Shown: positions 47,861 through 61,312, counted from the first letter of the stretch. The stretch: DNA of 64,000 nucleotides from Stichopus chloronotus (GCA_021234535.1 CM037838.1:31659969-31723968), one strand, 5' to 3'. The notes: a model not told the origin generated them from the letters alone. A program made the numbers and translations.

Positions 47861-48960
47861 ATTTTGTTCATTTGTTTCAGTAAGACAAAAATGTATACTT
47901 ACAAAGCTCTATAAATGAGTAATGGAACTTATTTAAATGCAAAGTATCATTATTTAGATAGAATATTTAATTCGTTGGAATATATTTACCATATTCCATT
48001 TAAATTTGAACTTGCCAGAGCAGAGTGTATACGTGTGCATTCAACAAATTGTGGGTGAATAACTTACATCACCAGGGTTTAATTAGGTATATGTGCAATT
48101 TTGGAAATACTTCAGATGAAGTATCCTTTGTCTTTACAGCTTTCAGATGCAATTCATTTAAAAGGTATCAGGAACTTCTAAGTTCATGTCATCTAATAGT
48201 TGTCACTTAGCGTAAATATTTTGCATACATAGAAAAAAAAGTGTCCAGAATCTGTAAGGGTAATGATCAATGAGAGGAGGAGTAAACAACCTCCTGGAAG
48301 AGCAGCAAATATAGACTTTACCGCCTGACTATAGAGGGAGTGTAATCAAGGTATGATTAGAAACTTGGACTAGAAACTTAGAGAAAGCTCCTTGTGACTC
48401 TATAAAAAGTCTAACTTCTATTCGAATATTCCACTATACGAGATAACTTTTCCATGTCCTTTGCATCAAAGTAAAGATACTTGATGGATAAATAAACTTT
48501 TTCTGTGTCTTTAAGGCTGCTTGTTCATCTATATGGGAATCTGCATCAAAATGTAGAGAAATTTAAGTGATAGTTATTGCCTTACTTAAATGACGCCTAG
48601 TGGATTATATAGGTTTAATTATACACTAGATGCACTCTGATGTGTAGTACTTGTTGGATTATCAGGACTGATGTCTTCTCTTAGTTCAAAGCATATAAAT
48701 ACTAAAATCATACATGTCATGAATGACATGAAGTGTCATATATTTGAAACCCATACGATGTCGACACATCTTGCAGATAGGCTTAGAAACTGTATTGGAA
48801 TATAACATTAAGGTTTGAAATTTCAACTTTGTTACTGTCCTTCCAAAATTATTCTAGGCAATTAATGAGTAAAAAGATATACACATTGAACAGAGACAAC
48901 ATAATTTCTAAAGGTATATGAGTAACATTTCACGTATTTTAAAAGAAACGTGACTTTGCT
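47861..48960. other. Noncoding stretch
   Basis: AT-rich; no supported gene. Confidence 0.4.
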
Positions 48961-48964
48961 AATG

Positions 48965-48967
<3 letters not shown>

Positions 48968-49047
<80 letters not shown>
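48968..49047. repeat. (TA)n microsatellite
   Basis: About 80 bp of alternating TA. Confidence 0.97.
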
Positions 49048-49049
<2 letters not shown>

Positions 49050-49154
49050 ATCACATGTCCCTGTAAAACCTTTTATCTGAAATGGTTCGCAGCATAATCT
49101 TCTACTCTCTTCCACAATTAATTCCTAAATCCTTGTAAGTTTAGGATTGTTTTC

Positions 49155-49295
49155 TCTCTGGATGGACAAATGGACAGATAGACCGACAGACGGGCAGACG
49201 GACAGATAGATAGACATACAGACAGATAGACAGACGGATAGGCAGACAGATAGGCAGATGGAAAGCTGGGCAGATAGACAAATAGACAGATAGAA
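49155..49295. repeat. GACA/GATA microsatellite
   Basis: Degenerate mixture of GACA and GATA units. It produces overlapping Ser/Leu/Cys-rich frames on the minus strand that are not genes. Confidence 0.9.
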
Positions 49296-49789
49296 GAAAG
49301 GATATTCTCTTTTAGATTTTGTGACAGGTGATCTTTTTCCATACTTTCTCCTCCCTGAATAACTACCATTCCCGACCATGTCTCACAAGACACTAAGTAC
49401 AGAACAACTGAAAACTCATAGCCAGGTAGTCAGAGCAAAAGTAGTTGACCAGACAATTGACTGTACAACTCATATTCCAGCTTGAAATAAATTGATCTTG
49501 CTATTATCGTATTTTCCCAATTTCCAATGGAAACATATTTTGTATACAACGTAGATCTCATATTCCCAACAATGATAACAATTGCCATCACTCACCTCAA
49601 AATGGTTTTGATCACACAAACACTAATCACACACGTTATAGTATTACTAAGGAATGCCGTTATTTTGATCATTTTTTAGTGATTTTTCTCGAAGTGAGTG
49701 GAATGATAAATTGAGTCTCTTAAATTTCAATGAGAGGTACCGTAAATAAACCGCGATTTTGAGAATATTTTGAGAGTATATTCTTACAA
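49296..49789. other. Noncoding stretch
   Basis: No gene or repeat is recognised. Confidence 0.4.
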
Positions 49790-52170
49790 TCTATTAATTG
49801 TTACTTTGTTGCAACCGTTGTCACTGAAACTTGGTTTAATGGCCGTAACTGTTATACTTTTGATGTTCCTGGTTATGAGCTAGAACAAGCTTCCAAACAT
49901 GGTAGAGGAAAGGTGTCGCCATGTATGTTAAGGAGTGTTCAATATAAGGTTAAGTCTGATTGAGGTCTCTTCAGAAGGTGGTTTTGAATCCCTTTTTCAC
50001 TGAAATTTTCCTCAAACATATTTCTTTCTATGTTGGGGTAATTTACTTTCTAAGAGGCTTCAACAGTGTTTCATTTGACCTGTTGTCCAAAACCTTCGCC
50101 AATCTTAATGCTTTTAATCAGAATTGTTTTATAATGGGTGACTTTAATTGCAATTTGATCGATCGTAATAATCTCACCTCTCTTCAGTTTATGATTCTTG
50201 CCCATTCAAATGCTATTTTTCCTCTACATAGTCTCCCTCATCAAGTTCAGCAACTCTTCTCGAAATGATTTTAATTAATGTATGTAACATGCCTTTCTGG
50301 TATGCTCAACGATGATGTTGCAGGTCACATACCGTTTTTGCATTATCCGACATTTGTCCTCCAGTTCCTTGTAATTCTCACTAATACATTGGTCGTCCAA
50401 AGAAATATCCTTTGCCAACCTAAACTACTTTCATTCAGTTATTCAGTGAATCATAAGCCAGTGTATACGACAATAATGATCCCAAACGAAGCCTAAAGGC
50501 CTAATGCTTTTTCTGACATTTTCATTTAGTAATAGGATAAAAGGTTCCCAATTACCTTCAGGCCCGAGGAAAATATTACGTCTCAACCATGGCTTACTAC
50601 TGTTTATATTAACTTTTGCTTTACCAAACAAAAGCTGTACAAAAATTATTTGAAACCCCCCCCCCCGCATTTCGCAGAACATTAATGATTACGAACGGTT
50701 TTGTAATCGATTGACCGCAGTTAAAAAGATGTTCTAAAAAATTGTATTATACTGACTTATTGCGGACTGTGACAAATATGAAGAAAGCTCTTTAAACGCC
50801 ATTCTCAAAGGTCAATCATCAATTGATAAAATCAAGAAAATTTCGACACGAGGGTGGGAAGATTTAAAATTCCCCTTGACGTTAGTGATGTCTTTCACAC
50901 CTTCTTTACAAATAATGGCTAGGAAACCCAGGAGAAAATTCACGAACTTAATTCTATCAATTATAAGACGTCTCTCAAAGAACCTTTCATCAATTCTTTA
51001 TTTCTCTACCCGGTTACGAGTGGTGATATCTACGGTAAACTTATTGTTGTCATTAAAAAACGCCTCGGCTGGTTATGATGAAATTTCACCGGTTGTAACA
51101 AAGCATGTTGCTAATTATGCATCCCCGTCCCTGTGTAATATTTGTAACCTTTCTCTAAATCAGAGCATTGTTCCCTCACGTGTAAAAATTGCTCTGGTTG
51201 TTCCAATCTATTAAAATGACAAGAGACATGTCACAAATTATGGACCTACCCTTCTTCTTCTGTGTTTTTCTAGAATTTAAGAAAAATAATATTTGAAAGG
51301 TTGTTAAATTATTTTTTGAAGCATAATGTTTTGTATAACTATCAGTTTGAGTTTATCTATACTCATACCTAGTTTCATTTCATTGATTAATTACCAAAGC
51401 TTTTGAAAAGAAACACTTTGTTTTTTGGAGATTTCACAACATGTCTAGGGCGTTTGATACCCTTCACCATGATATTTTACTCAGTAAACGTGAACACTAT
51501 GGAATAAAAGGCAATGCATTAAACTGGTTTAATAGCTATCTTTCCAACAGATATTAATTTGTTTCCATCAGTCCCAGGTATTCTCATTTATTGTGATATA
51601 CGTTGTGGTGTACGTACTTACGGGTCCATATTAGGTCCATTACTTTTTTTTATGTTAATGACAGTCCATAAAGTAACTGATGTTTTGCATATAATTATTT
51701 AATGCCGATGATAACAATATTTTCTATTCGTGTCCTGACCCCAATTCTGAAGGTGAAGAAATGGTTTTGTGTCAATGAGTTTTCTTAAAACTTTGTTTTG
51801 TTTAGCCCTATGAGCCATATAAGCCTATTGATCCATAAGTCTATTGATCCATACGCCTATTGATCCATAAGCCTATTGATCCAGCATGTACATCTATTTA
51901 CTTCTGTAATTATCAAATTTCACTCTCGAATGTTGACAGTTCTGTGGTTCATATTGAAGAGCATGTCACTTGGAAATATCACATAGCTACGAAAGTATAT
52001 AAGAATATTGGAATTATCGGTCCTCACAGTTCGAGCCTACCTAGGAAAGTTCTCATCTCTATGATCTCTTCCTTCACTTTCTATACAATTGTAAAATTGT
52101 GTGGGTTGTACTTGAGTTTCCGTTTGAGTTTATTCATTCACGCATGTATATATATACAAATGATTTAATT
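49790..52170 (+). mobile_element. Decayed CR1/Jockey-like LINE
   Basis: Plus-strand fragments in order: endonuclease pieces TETWFNG and CFIMGDFNCNLIDR; a reverse-transcriptase start (SAGYDEISPVVTKHVANY, IVPSRVKIALVVPIY); the NYGP/SRI region; [15 protein letters not shown] remnants of the first catalytic block in a shifted frame; and a C-terminal VHIEEHVTWKYHIATKVYKN. Many frameshifts and stops are present. It has the same domain order as the minus-strand LINE next to it. Confidence 0.7.
51806..51887 (+). repeat. 16-bp short tandem repeat inside the decayed LINE
   Basis: About five copies of CCTATTGATCCATAAG interrupt the reverse-transcriptase remnant. Confidence 0.85.
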
Positions 52171-52533
52171 ATATGGGTAACTTGTTTCGTAATTATTAAG
52201 TACTATATACACATACATGAGAGGGACGTCATAAGCTCTGAGAGAGCTTGAGGTAACGCCCAACAGAAAATAAGCAAAGTTATACTAATTGGGAATGAAG
52301 ATCAGGTGACTTAAGAACAACAAAACGTTACAATAGTTATTTACAACAAAAAATGTAAATGAAATAAATAAATAAGAATAATAAAGAAACCTTAGGAGTA
52401 GGAAGAAAAAAAGGGGGGAGGATGGAGGTGGGTGGATGTAGGAAAAACAAAGGGAAAAGGGATGAAGAAGGTTTTCTACACTTGTAATAAATCAGTATTA
52501 CATAGTATATTTATCCAAGATAAGACTCTTAAT

Positions 52534-54054
52534 TTATCTCTTAAAGCTATTTTTTGTAGGGCACACTCGAATATCCATAGGTAAAGAATTCCAAAGGTCG
52601 GCACCAGTGTGTCTAATAGATCGATGGGCGAGAGCTGTTTTGGGGTTTTCTAGATGAACATTTAAAGAAATTCGGGTTGGATAATTGTGGATGGCAGAGT
52701 TGATGCGAAACATGTGTAACAGGTTGGCGGGTAGTTCTTGAGTATGGTATCTGTACATAAAAAGAGCAATTTGGAGGTAATGAATATGATGTATAGTAAG
52801 TGTGCGTAGCTCACAAAATAATGGATTCGAATGTGCCCGATAATCTGAGTTCGTACAAATCCGGACAGCTTTTTTCTGGAGAAGAATCAAGGAGTTAATT
52901 TTAGATTTTTGACAAGCCAAAATAATATTGCAGTATGAAATGAAGGGTAGTATAATCGAATTATAAACAGTAATCAAAGTTCGTCGAGGAATATAAGAAC
53001 TTACTTTATACAATGCACCAACTCCACGTGATACAGACGTAATAACGTTAGCTATATGAGAATTCCAGTTCAATTCCTCATCGACAGTAATATCTAGGAA
53101 TTTAGTACCTACTTTTTGATCAATTTTCATATTGTCAATAAAAATATTAAAGGAAGGGTTAGTGTTAATTGACCTTTGATTCTTGAAGAGCATACAGTTC
53201 GTTTTATTTACATTTAATGATAACCTGTTACTTCTGAACGATGTGGAGACCTTGGGTAACTCCGTATTCATAGTTTCAATAAGATGCTCCAAATTATGGT
53301 GAGATAAAAATACATTCGTATCGTCAGCAAATATGATGAAATGAAGTAATGAAGATGAGTTACAAATATTATTGATATATATGAGAAATGACAAGGGTCC
53401 AAGGATAGAACCTTGGGGGACACCACATCTGATCAATGAAGTATAGTTTACATTATTATAAGAAGTGTACTGTTTTCTGTCGGAAAGGTAATTTTCAAAC
53501 CATAAGAGAGGAATTCCTCTAATACCATAAAAGTTTAATTTGTGTAGTAAAATATGATGGTCAAGAGTATCGAAAGCTTTGCTAAGATCCATAAAAACGC
53601 CAAGTACATGTTCTTTTTTGGACAATGAAATTGAAATCTTATCACAAAGCTCAATAAGAGCAATCTCTTTTGATTTGTGTTTTTGAAAGCCATATTGACA
53701 TGGAAAGAGTAAGTTGTTTTTCATAAAGAAAGAATACAGTCTATAATATACAACTCTTTGGAGGATTTTGGAGAAGCTAGAGAGGACAGATATGGGACGA
53801 TAATTGCTTATCAGAGAGGCATCGTCCTTTTTATAAATGGGTATCACTTTGGCAAGTTTCATTTTAGTAGGGAAAGTACCAGTGCTCAGTGACAAGTTGA
53901 TGATGTGTGTAATAGGGGAGACGATGTACACAATTATTTTCTTCAGAAGATTATTGTTGATTTCATCATGACTGGTTGAGTCACTAGATTTAAGTGAGTT
54001 TACTACCTGAATTATTTCAAATGGTGTAGATGGAGTAAAATATAAGGAAGACAC
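52534..54054 (-). pseudogene. LINE reverse transcriptase domain
   Basis: A 506-residue frame with the usual blocks in order: KLAKVIPIYKKDD, SNYRPISVLSSFSKI, GVFMDLSKAFDTLDH (first catalytic Asp), CGVPQGSILGPLSFLIYINN, the catalytic FADDTNVF, LSLNVNKTNCMLF, and LDITVDEELNWNSHI. The C-terminal part ends LWNSLPMDIRV. FADD rather than YADD and the IDxxLxW thumb block fit the CR1/L2/Jockey lineages. The polymerase catalytic residues are intact. The stop at the end may itself be a CAA-to-TAA change, as about ten more codons stay open. The first listed codon is not the true N-terminus: sequence is open back to 54252. Confidence 0.85.
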
Positions 54055-54252
54055 ACATGGTGTTTTGAGAAAATGTTTAAAATTTACATTAGTAGCCTGT
54101 ACCGATGAGACTTGCTCAGGTCCTATATTAACAAAGTACGTGTTGAAAGCATTGACGATATCACGTGGTTGGTCATAAATACAATTATCATGAGTAAGCC
54201 TATGTATAGAAGAAGAATTTTTTGATCGACCAAGGATATTATTGATAATTTT

Positions 54253-55410
54253 TCAGGTGGTAGCGACATCACCATCTGAGTTCTCTATTTTTGTGCCATA
54301 GTGTTTTTTCTTTGACAAGCGTATAATAGATGTTAACTTATTACGATACGTTTTGTATCTGTTAATATTATTTGTGGTGGGGTCTTTGAGGCTGCTCTTA
54401 TAATATTTGTTCCATGTTTTTATAGATTTCAGTATTCCTTTAGTAATCCAGGGTTTAATGGAGCAATTTTGCTTTAGCTTTCGATTAGCCTTAGGAATGT
54501 TTTTGTTCAAATAATAATTAAATTTTGACATAAATATATTAAAGGCTTGTTCAGCATTTTCTTCTAGAAAAACATTTTCCCAGCTTTCAGAGCTAAGATC
54601 TAAGTTGAGGTTAGCTATTTTACCAGGAGTATATTGTCGTTTCAAGTAAGTTTCATTTTTACTCTGTGGTTTGGTTTGCTGCTTCACTTCGGACAAAAGT
54701 GTAAAAACCGGTAAGTGGTCTGAGATATCAGAGTAAATAATGCCTGAGGAGAAAAGAGTGTGGTCAATGTTAGTAAATATATTGTCAATGAGAGTGTCAG
54801 TTTGTGGCGTGGTTCTAGTTGCTTTATCTATGAGTGGTTCAAAGGAATTGGAACGGAGAATATTCATGAACTGAAAGGATATTCGATCATTTGAAAGTAA
54901 ATTTATATTGAAATCCCCTAATATGTGAACACTTTTACCCTCTCTAAGTATCCTCGATAGTAATATATCAAACCCTTCTAGAAAAAGATCACTATTGCTA
55001 TTTGGTGGTTTGTATACAACTCCTATGACATAATTTTTACTATTTACATTTTCAATTTCAATGAATAGAGATTCTGCACTTTCCTGATCAAAGCAAATGT
55101 CAGGTCTCAAATTGAAAGACAGAGAATTATTTACATACAAAGCCACACCACCTCCTTTGCCATTTTTTCTGTTGTTACAAAGAAGTCTACAAGTGCTAAT
55201 TTCAAATATCGGAGGTGAAAAAGTATGAAGCCATGTTTCGGTTATGCCTATTACTGAAAAGGAATGGGAAAGGGTTGAAAGGAGTGTATCCAGCAAGTCA
55301 AAATTCTTAGATAGACTGCGAATGTTCAAATGTAAGAAACTAAACTTGGTGCTATTTCTGAAACGTTTTGAAAATTCTTCAGGTAAGTAGTAATCGCATG
55401 AATTGAATTT
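54253..55410 (-). pseudogene. LINE apurinic-type endonuclease domain
   Basis: The frame is open from about 55410 and contains LNIRSLSKNFDLLD, VIGITETWLH (catalytic Glu), GGGVALYVNN, VVYKPPNSN, VHILGDFNINLL (Asp/Asn pair) and YSDISDHLPVF (Asp-His pair), the full set of exonuclease-endonuclease-phosphatase motifs. It ends at a TGA in the context ATT_KIINNIL, where TGG (Trp) is the likely ancestral codon. This nuclease cuts target DNA to start reverse transcription. Confidence 0.85.
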
Positions 55411-55420
55411 TCATGGTTTA

Positions 55421-56086
55421 TACCTATGTTCACATTATTATCCATATCCATAGCAGGATGTACATAACATTATCAGATACACATATGTGAAGAGTCTACA
55501 AGATGCAAAAGGAGCAAAAAATGTGGCATGTGGCATATATATATATATATATGTGTATGTATGTATGTATGTATATGCATATATATATATTTATACCCGG
55601 GTGACCGGGATAAATGTTGTTGAGGCTGATTGCAGTTGTTTTATCGAAATGTGAAATCTCTTCGCTTGCCACAAGGAAGGAAATATTGATTATTCTGATG
55701 GTATGAATGAATCTGACTATATAGTTTACTGAAACACCTTGTGCGGAAAAACAGCAACCACTTTCCTTCTTTAAATTTATATTTGGGTCATCATTGCCTA
55801 ATCGTATTGCTGTATTTCATAAAACCAAGTAACGGAACAAATTTGTTATTAGTGTCCTAACATCAACTACTCTATCAAGACACATTATCTACACTTAGAT
55901 TATGCTATTCGTTATTGTATCAAATCACCATATCCCAAACCTATTTCCACATATGCGTATCAACTTTGCATTATCAAATCTAGTTTGTTCATGTAGTGGC
56001 GGATCCATAGGGGGGGGGGGGCTGCTTACATGTCTCGCCCCGTCTTTTGGCACCTACCGGAAAAGCAAAGAGAGAGAAAAGAAAAC
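55421..56086. other. Noncoding, TA/TATG repeats
   Basis: Contains a TA/TATG tract at about 55538-55592 and a poly-G run at 56010-56020 after TAGTGGCGGATCCATAGG, which looks like one end of another hAT-type MITE. No gene. Confidence 0.5.
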
Positions 56087-56094
56087 GATGAAAG

Positions 56095-56321
56095 CAGTGG
56101 CGTGGCCAGGATTTTTTGAGCAGGGGGCACTGGTGGGGCACAGACCTTTCCTGGTGGGGCACAAGTTTTGTCTATATATATATATTTTGACTTAATAAAT
56201 TGACCGCAAGATAAAACTGCACATTTCAAAATTTTTCATGGGGGGCACCTGGGGTGGCACAGCTTTGTCATGGGGGCACGTGCCCCCTCGTGCCCTCCCC
56301 CCCCCCTTGGCTACGCCCCTG
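56095..56321. mobile_element. hAT-type MITE with 8-bp target duplication
   Basis: The terminal repeats CAGTGGCGTGGCCAGG and TTGGCTACGCCCCTG are imperfect inverses. Both sides are flanked by GATGAAAG (56087-56094 and 56322-56329), a perfect 8-bp duplication as made by hAT transposases. The interior is G-rich with repeated GGGGCAC and has no coding capacity. Confidence 0.9.
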
Positions 56322-56339
56322 GATGAAAGTCTATGAGGT

Positions 56340-56575
56340 TAACACATACAGAGTATGACGTATGAGGTGAAACAGGTACAGAGCACGATGTATGAGGTGT
56401 ATGAAGTCAAACAGGTACAGAGTAAGATGTATGAGGTGAAGCAGGTACAGAGTATGATGTATGAGGTGAAGCAGGTACAGAGTATGATGTATGAGGTGTA
56501 TAGGGTCAACCAGGTACAGAATATGATGCATGAGGTGAAGACGGTAGAGCATGATGTATGAGATCAAGCAGGTAG
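56340..56575. repeat. 30-bp minisatellite
   Basis: About eight degenerate copies of GTACAGAGTATGATG plus TATGAGGTGAAGCAG. Overlapping open frames on both strands are by-products. Confidence 0.9.
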
Positions 56576-56584
56576 GCCTACAGT

Positions 56585-57245
56585 AATTGTGACCTGTGTT
56601 GCAATTACTAAATTACTACATCTCTTAATTTTCGTAAAGTAAATTATGTGGTATTTGGTCCACTCAGTAAGACTTTGGATGTTAATCTTATTTTAAATGA
56701 TATTAGTGTCGTAAGGGTAACTGCAACAACGTTTCCAGGGGTCTACATCGACTCACGTCTGTCTTGGTCTAACCACAGACATGTCTTTTTAAATAAAATT
56801 TTTAAAGGCGTTGCAATCTATCAATGCTAAAAAGTTTTTACCCAGTAGCATACGTAGATACCAAAGGCTCATTCTACCCCATCTTAACTATTGTTGAAGT
56901 GTTTGGTTCAATGCAAGTAATACGTAATTGAATAAACTAGTTTTGCTGCACTACAAAAAAGGGACAATTCGTAACATATGTTGTAATGACCATTACCGTC
57001 ACAGTAGGAACATATTATTCTTTATACCTATTTAACGTCAGTCGTGCAACACTTACCTACCAAGCCCATACAAAAAAATCTCTTAAAACCATGCGATCCT
57101 ATTTTTAAGGTAACAAAAACTTTCATGGAAGAAACAATCGCCATTGAAATAACTTTCTTTGTTTTCCGTTTTCTTGTAATCGGGATACTGACCTTTGACA
57201 TTCTCCGACGGCTGACCTTCAAAATTGTAAATTCTCGTTATCCTT
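56585..57245 (+). mobile_element. LINE reverse-transcriptase 3' fragment
   Basis: Reads NYVVFGPLSKTLDVNLIL and TTFPGVYIDSRLSWSNHR, the thumb region of a CR1/Jockey-like reverse transcriptase, followed by decayed C-terminal sequence (NICCNDHYRHSRN). It overlaps in content with the 3' part of the fragment at 49790-52170, so it is a separate insertion. Confidence 0.65.
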
Positions 57246-57249
57246 TAGG

Positions 57250-60200
57250 AATAGCTGCAAACATAACTTTATCACATCTTATTGATTATTTCGTTTCTTT
57301 TTTTTTTGGTTCTTGACTGTTGTATTGGGGTATAGGAGATGGGGGATGTAAGCGGTTTTGCTTGCAGTACTCAGAGTTACTTAATCTTTTTTCTTCTTTT
57401 CCTTTTTGTGCGTTTGTAGGAATTGCTGTATTTGGTAATGAAGGTTCTTACAGCACTTCCTTTTGCAACCTCTTTGCCTAAATTGTGTAAAAACCTAACT
57501 TCTTACTTTTTATTTTGTATGTTAAAATACTTGCATTTTCTGTTTTGATTTATACAAATAAATGGTATGAAAATGACATTTGTGCACCCCTTCCGGCCTT
57601 AGATCTACTCCTTGGACACGGATCAGTATCGTTAAAGTCTCCCCTACCTCAGTCAAACTACCTCTGTACAGAACTGTCATTTCAGTCTCGATTCTACAGT
57701 TATTTGCTAAGTAGAGAAATGAACGTGACATTATCTGCATGAGTATTGTTTACCACTAAAGTTAGGCTTAAAGATCAATCCCGAATACTACCCCGAGAAT
57801 GAATTTCATCATCACCATTTGGCAAAGCAGATCATAAGCCAAACTTTCCTGAGGGTCAAAATGGAGATCACACCCTGCATACAGTTGCTGTTACAGGGGA
57901 AAAGAGAGGATCAACGAATAACAGGGGAAAACGAAAGGAAAAAAATGGGAAAGGGGTACAGAAGAGATGAGGGACATGGATAGATCTAAATCTAACACAT
58001 AGGCTATTTCAAGAGATTAAAAAAAAAACAAGGCGGTACGCTTTATAAATGTATGAGAGTTTAAATTGTATAAATGTTCTTAATATAAATTAGCCCTTTT
58101 GAAGATAAACAAGTAACTTTACACTGTGCTTGGATTATTCGTCGTCTAACATGTGGACCGTACAATTCGAAATAAATATCTGCCATTTGGGACAATGGGA
58201 CTGACAACCTTCCTTAGATAGGAAATGACTTCAAAGGATTGGAACATTTTTCGAATGGAAGGGAATATCTCTCCACTTAGACACCCCCCCCCCCCAAGGG
58301 GCCAGGCGATCATTTATGAAAACCAGTATAAATGACAAGCATTCAAAAATAGAAGTACAAAAATATTCAGAAATCAAAGAGGCAAATCTGTTACAACAGA
58401 GATTGGACGATTTATAATACAAACGTATAAAAATAACAGGTCATCCATCAACTCATGCTTCGTTCCCCGATTACAAAAGAAAAACAAAACCCAGGCGCTG
58501 GTCCCTGGTGTTAGAAGTAGAAGTTTGAACTGAAAAGTAGCAGCTCCTAATCTATGTTGCTTGTTGGGCAACAACCATACTCTGCAGTCTACATGATATA
58601 GATTACTATAATTAACAACTGAAATATTGTTGTTGGTATTCTGCTCTTTAAAAGACTGTTGCTTAAACTGAAGTTTAGTGCAGTTAGTTTGAAATAATAC
58701 ACAATAACCATTACATTGATTAGTGAAGCGACATTTTCGGTGATTTTTTTTAATCTATTTCAGTCTGAATTATTCTAAATTGACTAAAGACCTCTTTAAG
58801 TACCATTTAGTCCAGTTAATAAAATATTGATCTTTGATTTAGTCAATGTCATTATCGAAATCAGAAAAAAAAAAAAAATTGCATGGTGATGACCTTCACT
58901 GAGTGCTAACTCAGTAAAAAAGCGCTCGTGTCATGAGATGAGTCGCGCTTGGTACAAGGTTCCCAAGTTTAACAATAAAACGTTCTTTGGAAATTCCCTT
59001 CATTATCATTATGCAAGACTACACGCCCAGTACCCGAGTGAAAGTTTTCACCAGTTGAGTCATAGTGCAAAAGGTTATGTTTACAAACTAGCTGATGACG
59101 ACGCATCACCACACAATTGAACTAACCAGAGAGGAGACAACAGTTTCCGTAGGGTTAGACAGTGTAAAAAATACAAAGTAAAACGATCCTTTAATTGTAC
59201 ATTCCATTATGATTTTACCTTCATGATATATCTCTAAAAAACAACCTAGGTCAACCACCTTGGCTGCGTAACGAAGCAGGGCTATTCAAATTAAGAATTT
59301 ACAAGTCCATTTCTTTTGTTCGGTTTTTCCAAATACTTAAGCATGGAGTCGACAGTTTCATTGACTTACACACTAAAAATATGAATTTTCATCTTGTTTG
59401 TCCACTAGATCTGACACTAACCTCATCCTACGCAGATCAAATTATATGTTTTAAAGGGTTTAGAATGATATGACAGTAATTGCTACGATAAAAATTTACT
59501 TAGGAAAGAAATCTAAAACATTAGGTTAACAGCAAAATCATTTTGTCCGCCTAAGGTACAATGTTGCCCTTTTGTACATTTTATAGCAACGTGTGTTGAC
59601 CAAAGGTGCAATCCATGTTACCATAAGTATGGGAATAAGGAAGTAGTTCTATCAATCGCCGTGACACATCATGTAGCAGTTCACACCCCCCCCCCCCCCT
59701 CCAATGATTTCCCGAAACACCGAGATTATAGTTTGTTGTTTTTTTTTTTTTCCCCTCCAGAACGACATAAATTATGGTTACCATAGCCAAAGTTTGAAAA
59801 TGTCACAAACTAATAGTTCCATCTGACAGGGCAGTTGAACTGCTTTTTGCTTTTAAGTTTCGTAGAAACATTTCAACGTGCTGTTGTCATTTGTTATAAG
59901 CCAGTCTTGCAGGACGTCATCAAGAGAATAAAAGACGATGAAGAAATCAAAATGAAATACACAACAGTATGTAGGCTCTGAATTATGTCACTTTTGTTTG
60001 CCAAATTTTCGTAAAAATTCACAAGTACAAGTCTGTCGAGGGTCTGCCACCTAATCGTATTTCGCGGATGACAAAGAAAGTTTACACACAAACACTGACG
60101 TCTCAATGCAATCACAATTCTCTACATAAGCAAAACCAGTGTGCACACTACATGTGCCAGCAATGATGAAAAGGTAATGTCGTGACGTTAGTGTATGCTA

Positions 60201-61312
60201 AAGTACTGACTAAAAATATGACGTATGGATATCATTGACCACAGATTTCCTGTTGAAACGATCCATTGAAGACATATACATCAGGGAATACCTAGCAAAC
60301 GCCACTAAATATCAGGCCACACCCCCCCCCCCCCCCACCTTTTTCTACGTTCACATTTGCGATGGGCTTACTTTAGTCTCATGAATTCCTGCTATGCGGA
60401 AATTCCGTAAACATTGCGGAATGCAGACAGTTTCAGAGGAGAAGGCTGAAGAAAGCCCCTTAGCAAGCCTCGCTTTTAATGAGCATTACTGGTGCCTTAC
60501 ACGGGTAGATCACAGGGAGCATCGAACAGAACGATACTAAAGCTGTACACGCTCTGACAATCGAGGGACGCAAGTACAATACTTGTAGCAGAAAGAGAAA
60601 CCTGTTCGTCTTCCATTCAGGGTTTTTTTTTTCGATTTTGCAGGAAGTTGGCCCCAGTAAGTCCACGGCAACAGACACCTACGGGTCCGTAATCCGTAAG
60701 AGGTTGGTACGGAACGGTACTGTTTGGAAACTCCTTACTGCCAGAGTGACAGTTCTACCGCCGTGAGACCTGTGCATATATATTTTTTTTATGGCCCATG
60801 CAGGCCCTTCGTGCATTCTAAACTGCCTGGCACAGCGCCATTGCGATAAACCTATAATTGGACTTGAACAAAATTCTTAACGGCCCGTAAATTGCCCAAC
60901 ACCTCGGAGCACAACCTTTGTTTCATTGGCCCATAGAGGAAGTCAGATGGCCTGTGGCATGTTTAAAAATAGTATGCGGGCATGCAAATCGCACATCTTC
61001 GTATAGGCCTAGTGACGTTCATGAAACTACCAAGTCATTATAAGCGAAATGGTCGAAAGAAGCGTGTCGCATGTTATTTCAAGCAAAGGAGAAGAAAAAA
61101 GAAAATATGTTTTTGTATGATATATCGTTTTTAATGAGGTCCATTTGCATTTACTCTATTGAGTTTGTCTAATTGAATTGTTTTGCAATATGGTAAAGGA
61201 ATGCTTATTCTCAACTGATTGTTTTCCATGTGCTAAAACTGTTTACCTATTGTGTTTCAGTTGTTCCACTAAGATGAAGGCTTGTTTGTTTTCTTAGACC
61301 TTGAAGTAGTTC
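57250..61312. other. Long stretch without a confident gene
   Basis: Short frames at 58938-59120, 59894-60115 and 60460-60678 have no recognisable motif or splice support. Poly-C runs lie at about 58285-58295, 59687-59699 and 60321-60337. No repeat family was identified. Confidence 0.45.

Larger units (their letters stand above)
52200..55420 (-). mobile_element. Nearly intact CR1/Jockey-like LINE
   Basis: Minus-strand element with endonuclease and reverse transcriptase in one frame, broken by a single TGA at 54253-54255. It lacks a convincing start codon and first ORF, so it is 5'-truncated or decayed there. The 3' UTR occupies about 52200-52530; the exact 3' end is uncertain. Confidence 0.85.

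Noticed and set aside
48862..49393. Open frames rich in Ile-Tyr or Ser/Cys/Leu
   Set aside because: They are translations of the (TA)n and GACA/GATA microsatellites.
55994..56022. TAGTGGCGGATCC plus poly-G considered a complete hAT MITE
   Set aside because: Only one end is visible and there is no inverted partner or target duplication.
56331..56567. Paired open frames on both strands
   Set aside because: They are produced by the 30-bp minisatellite.
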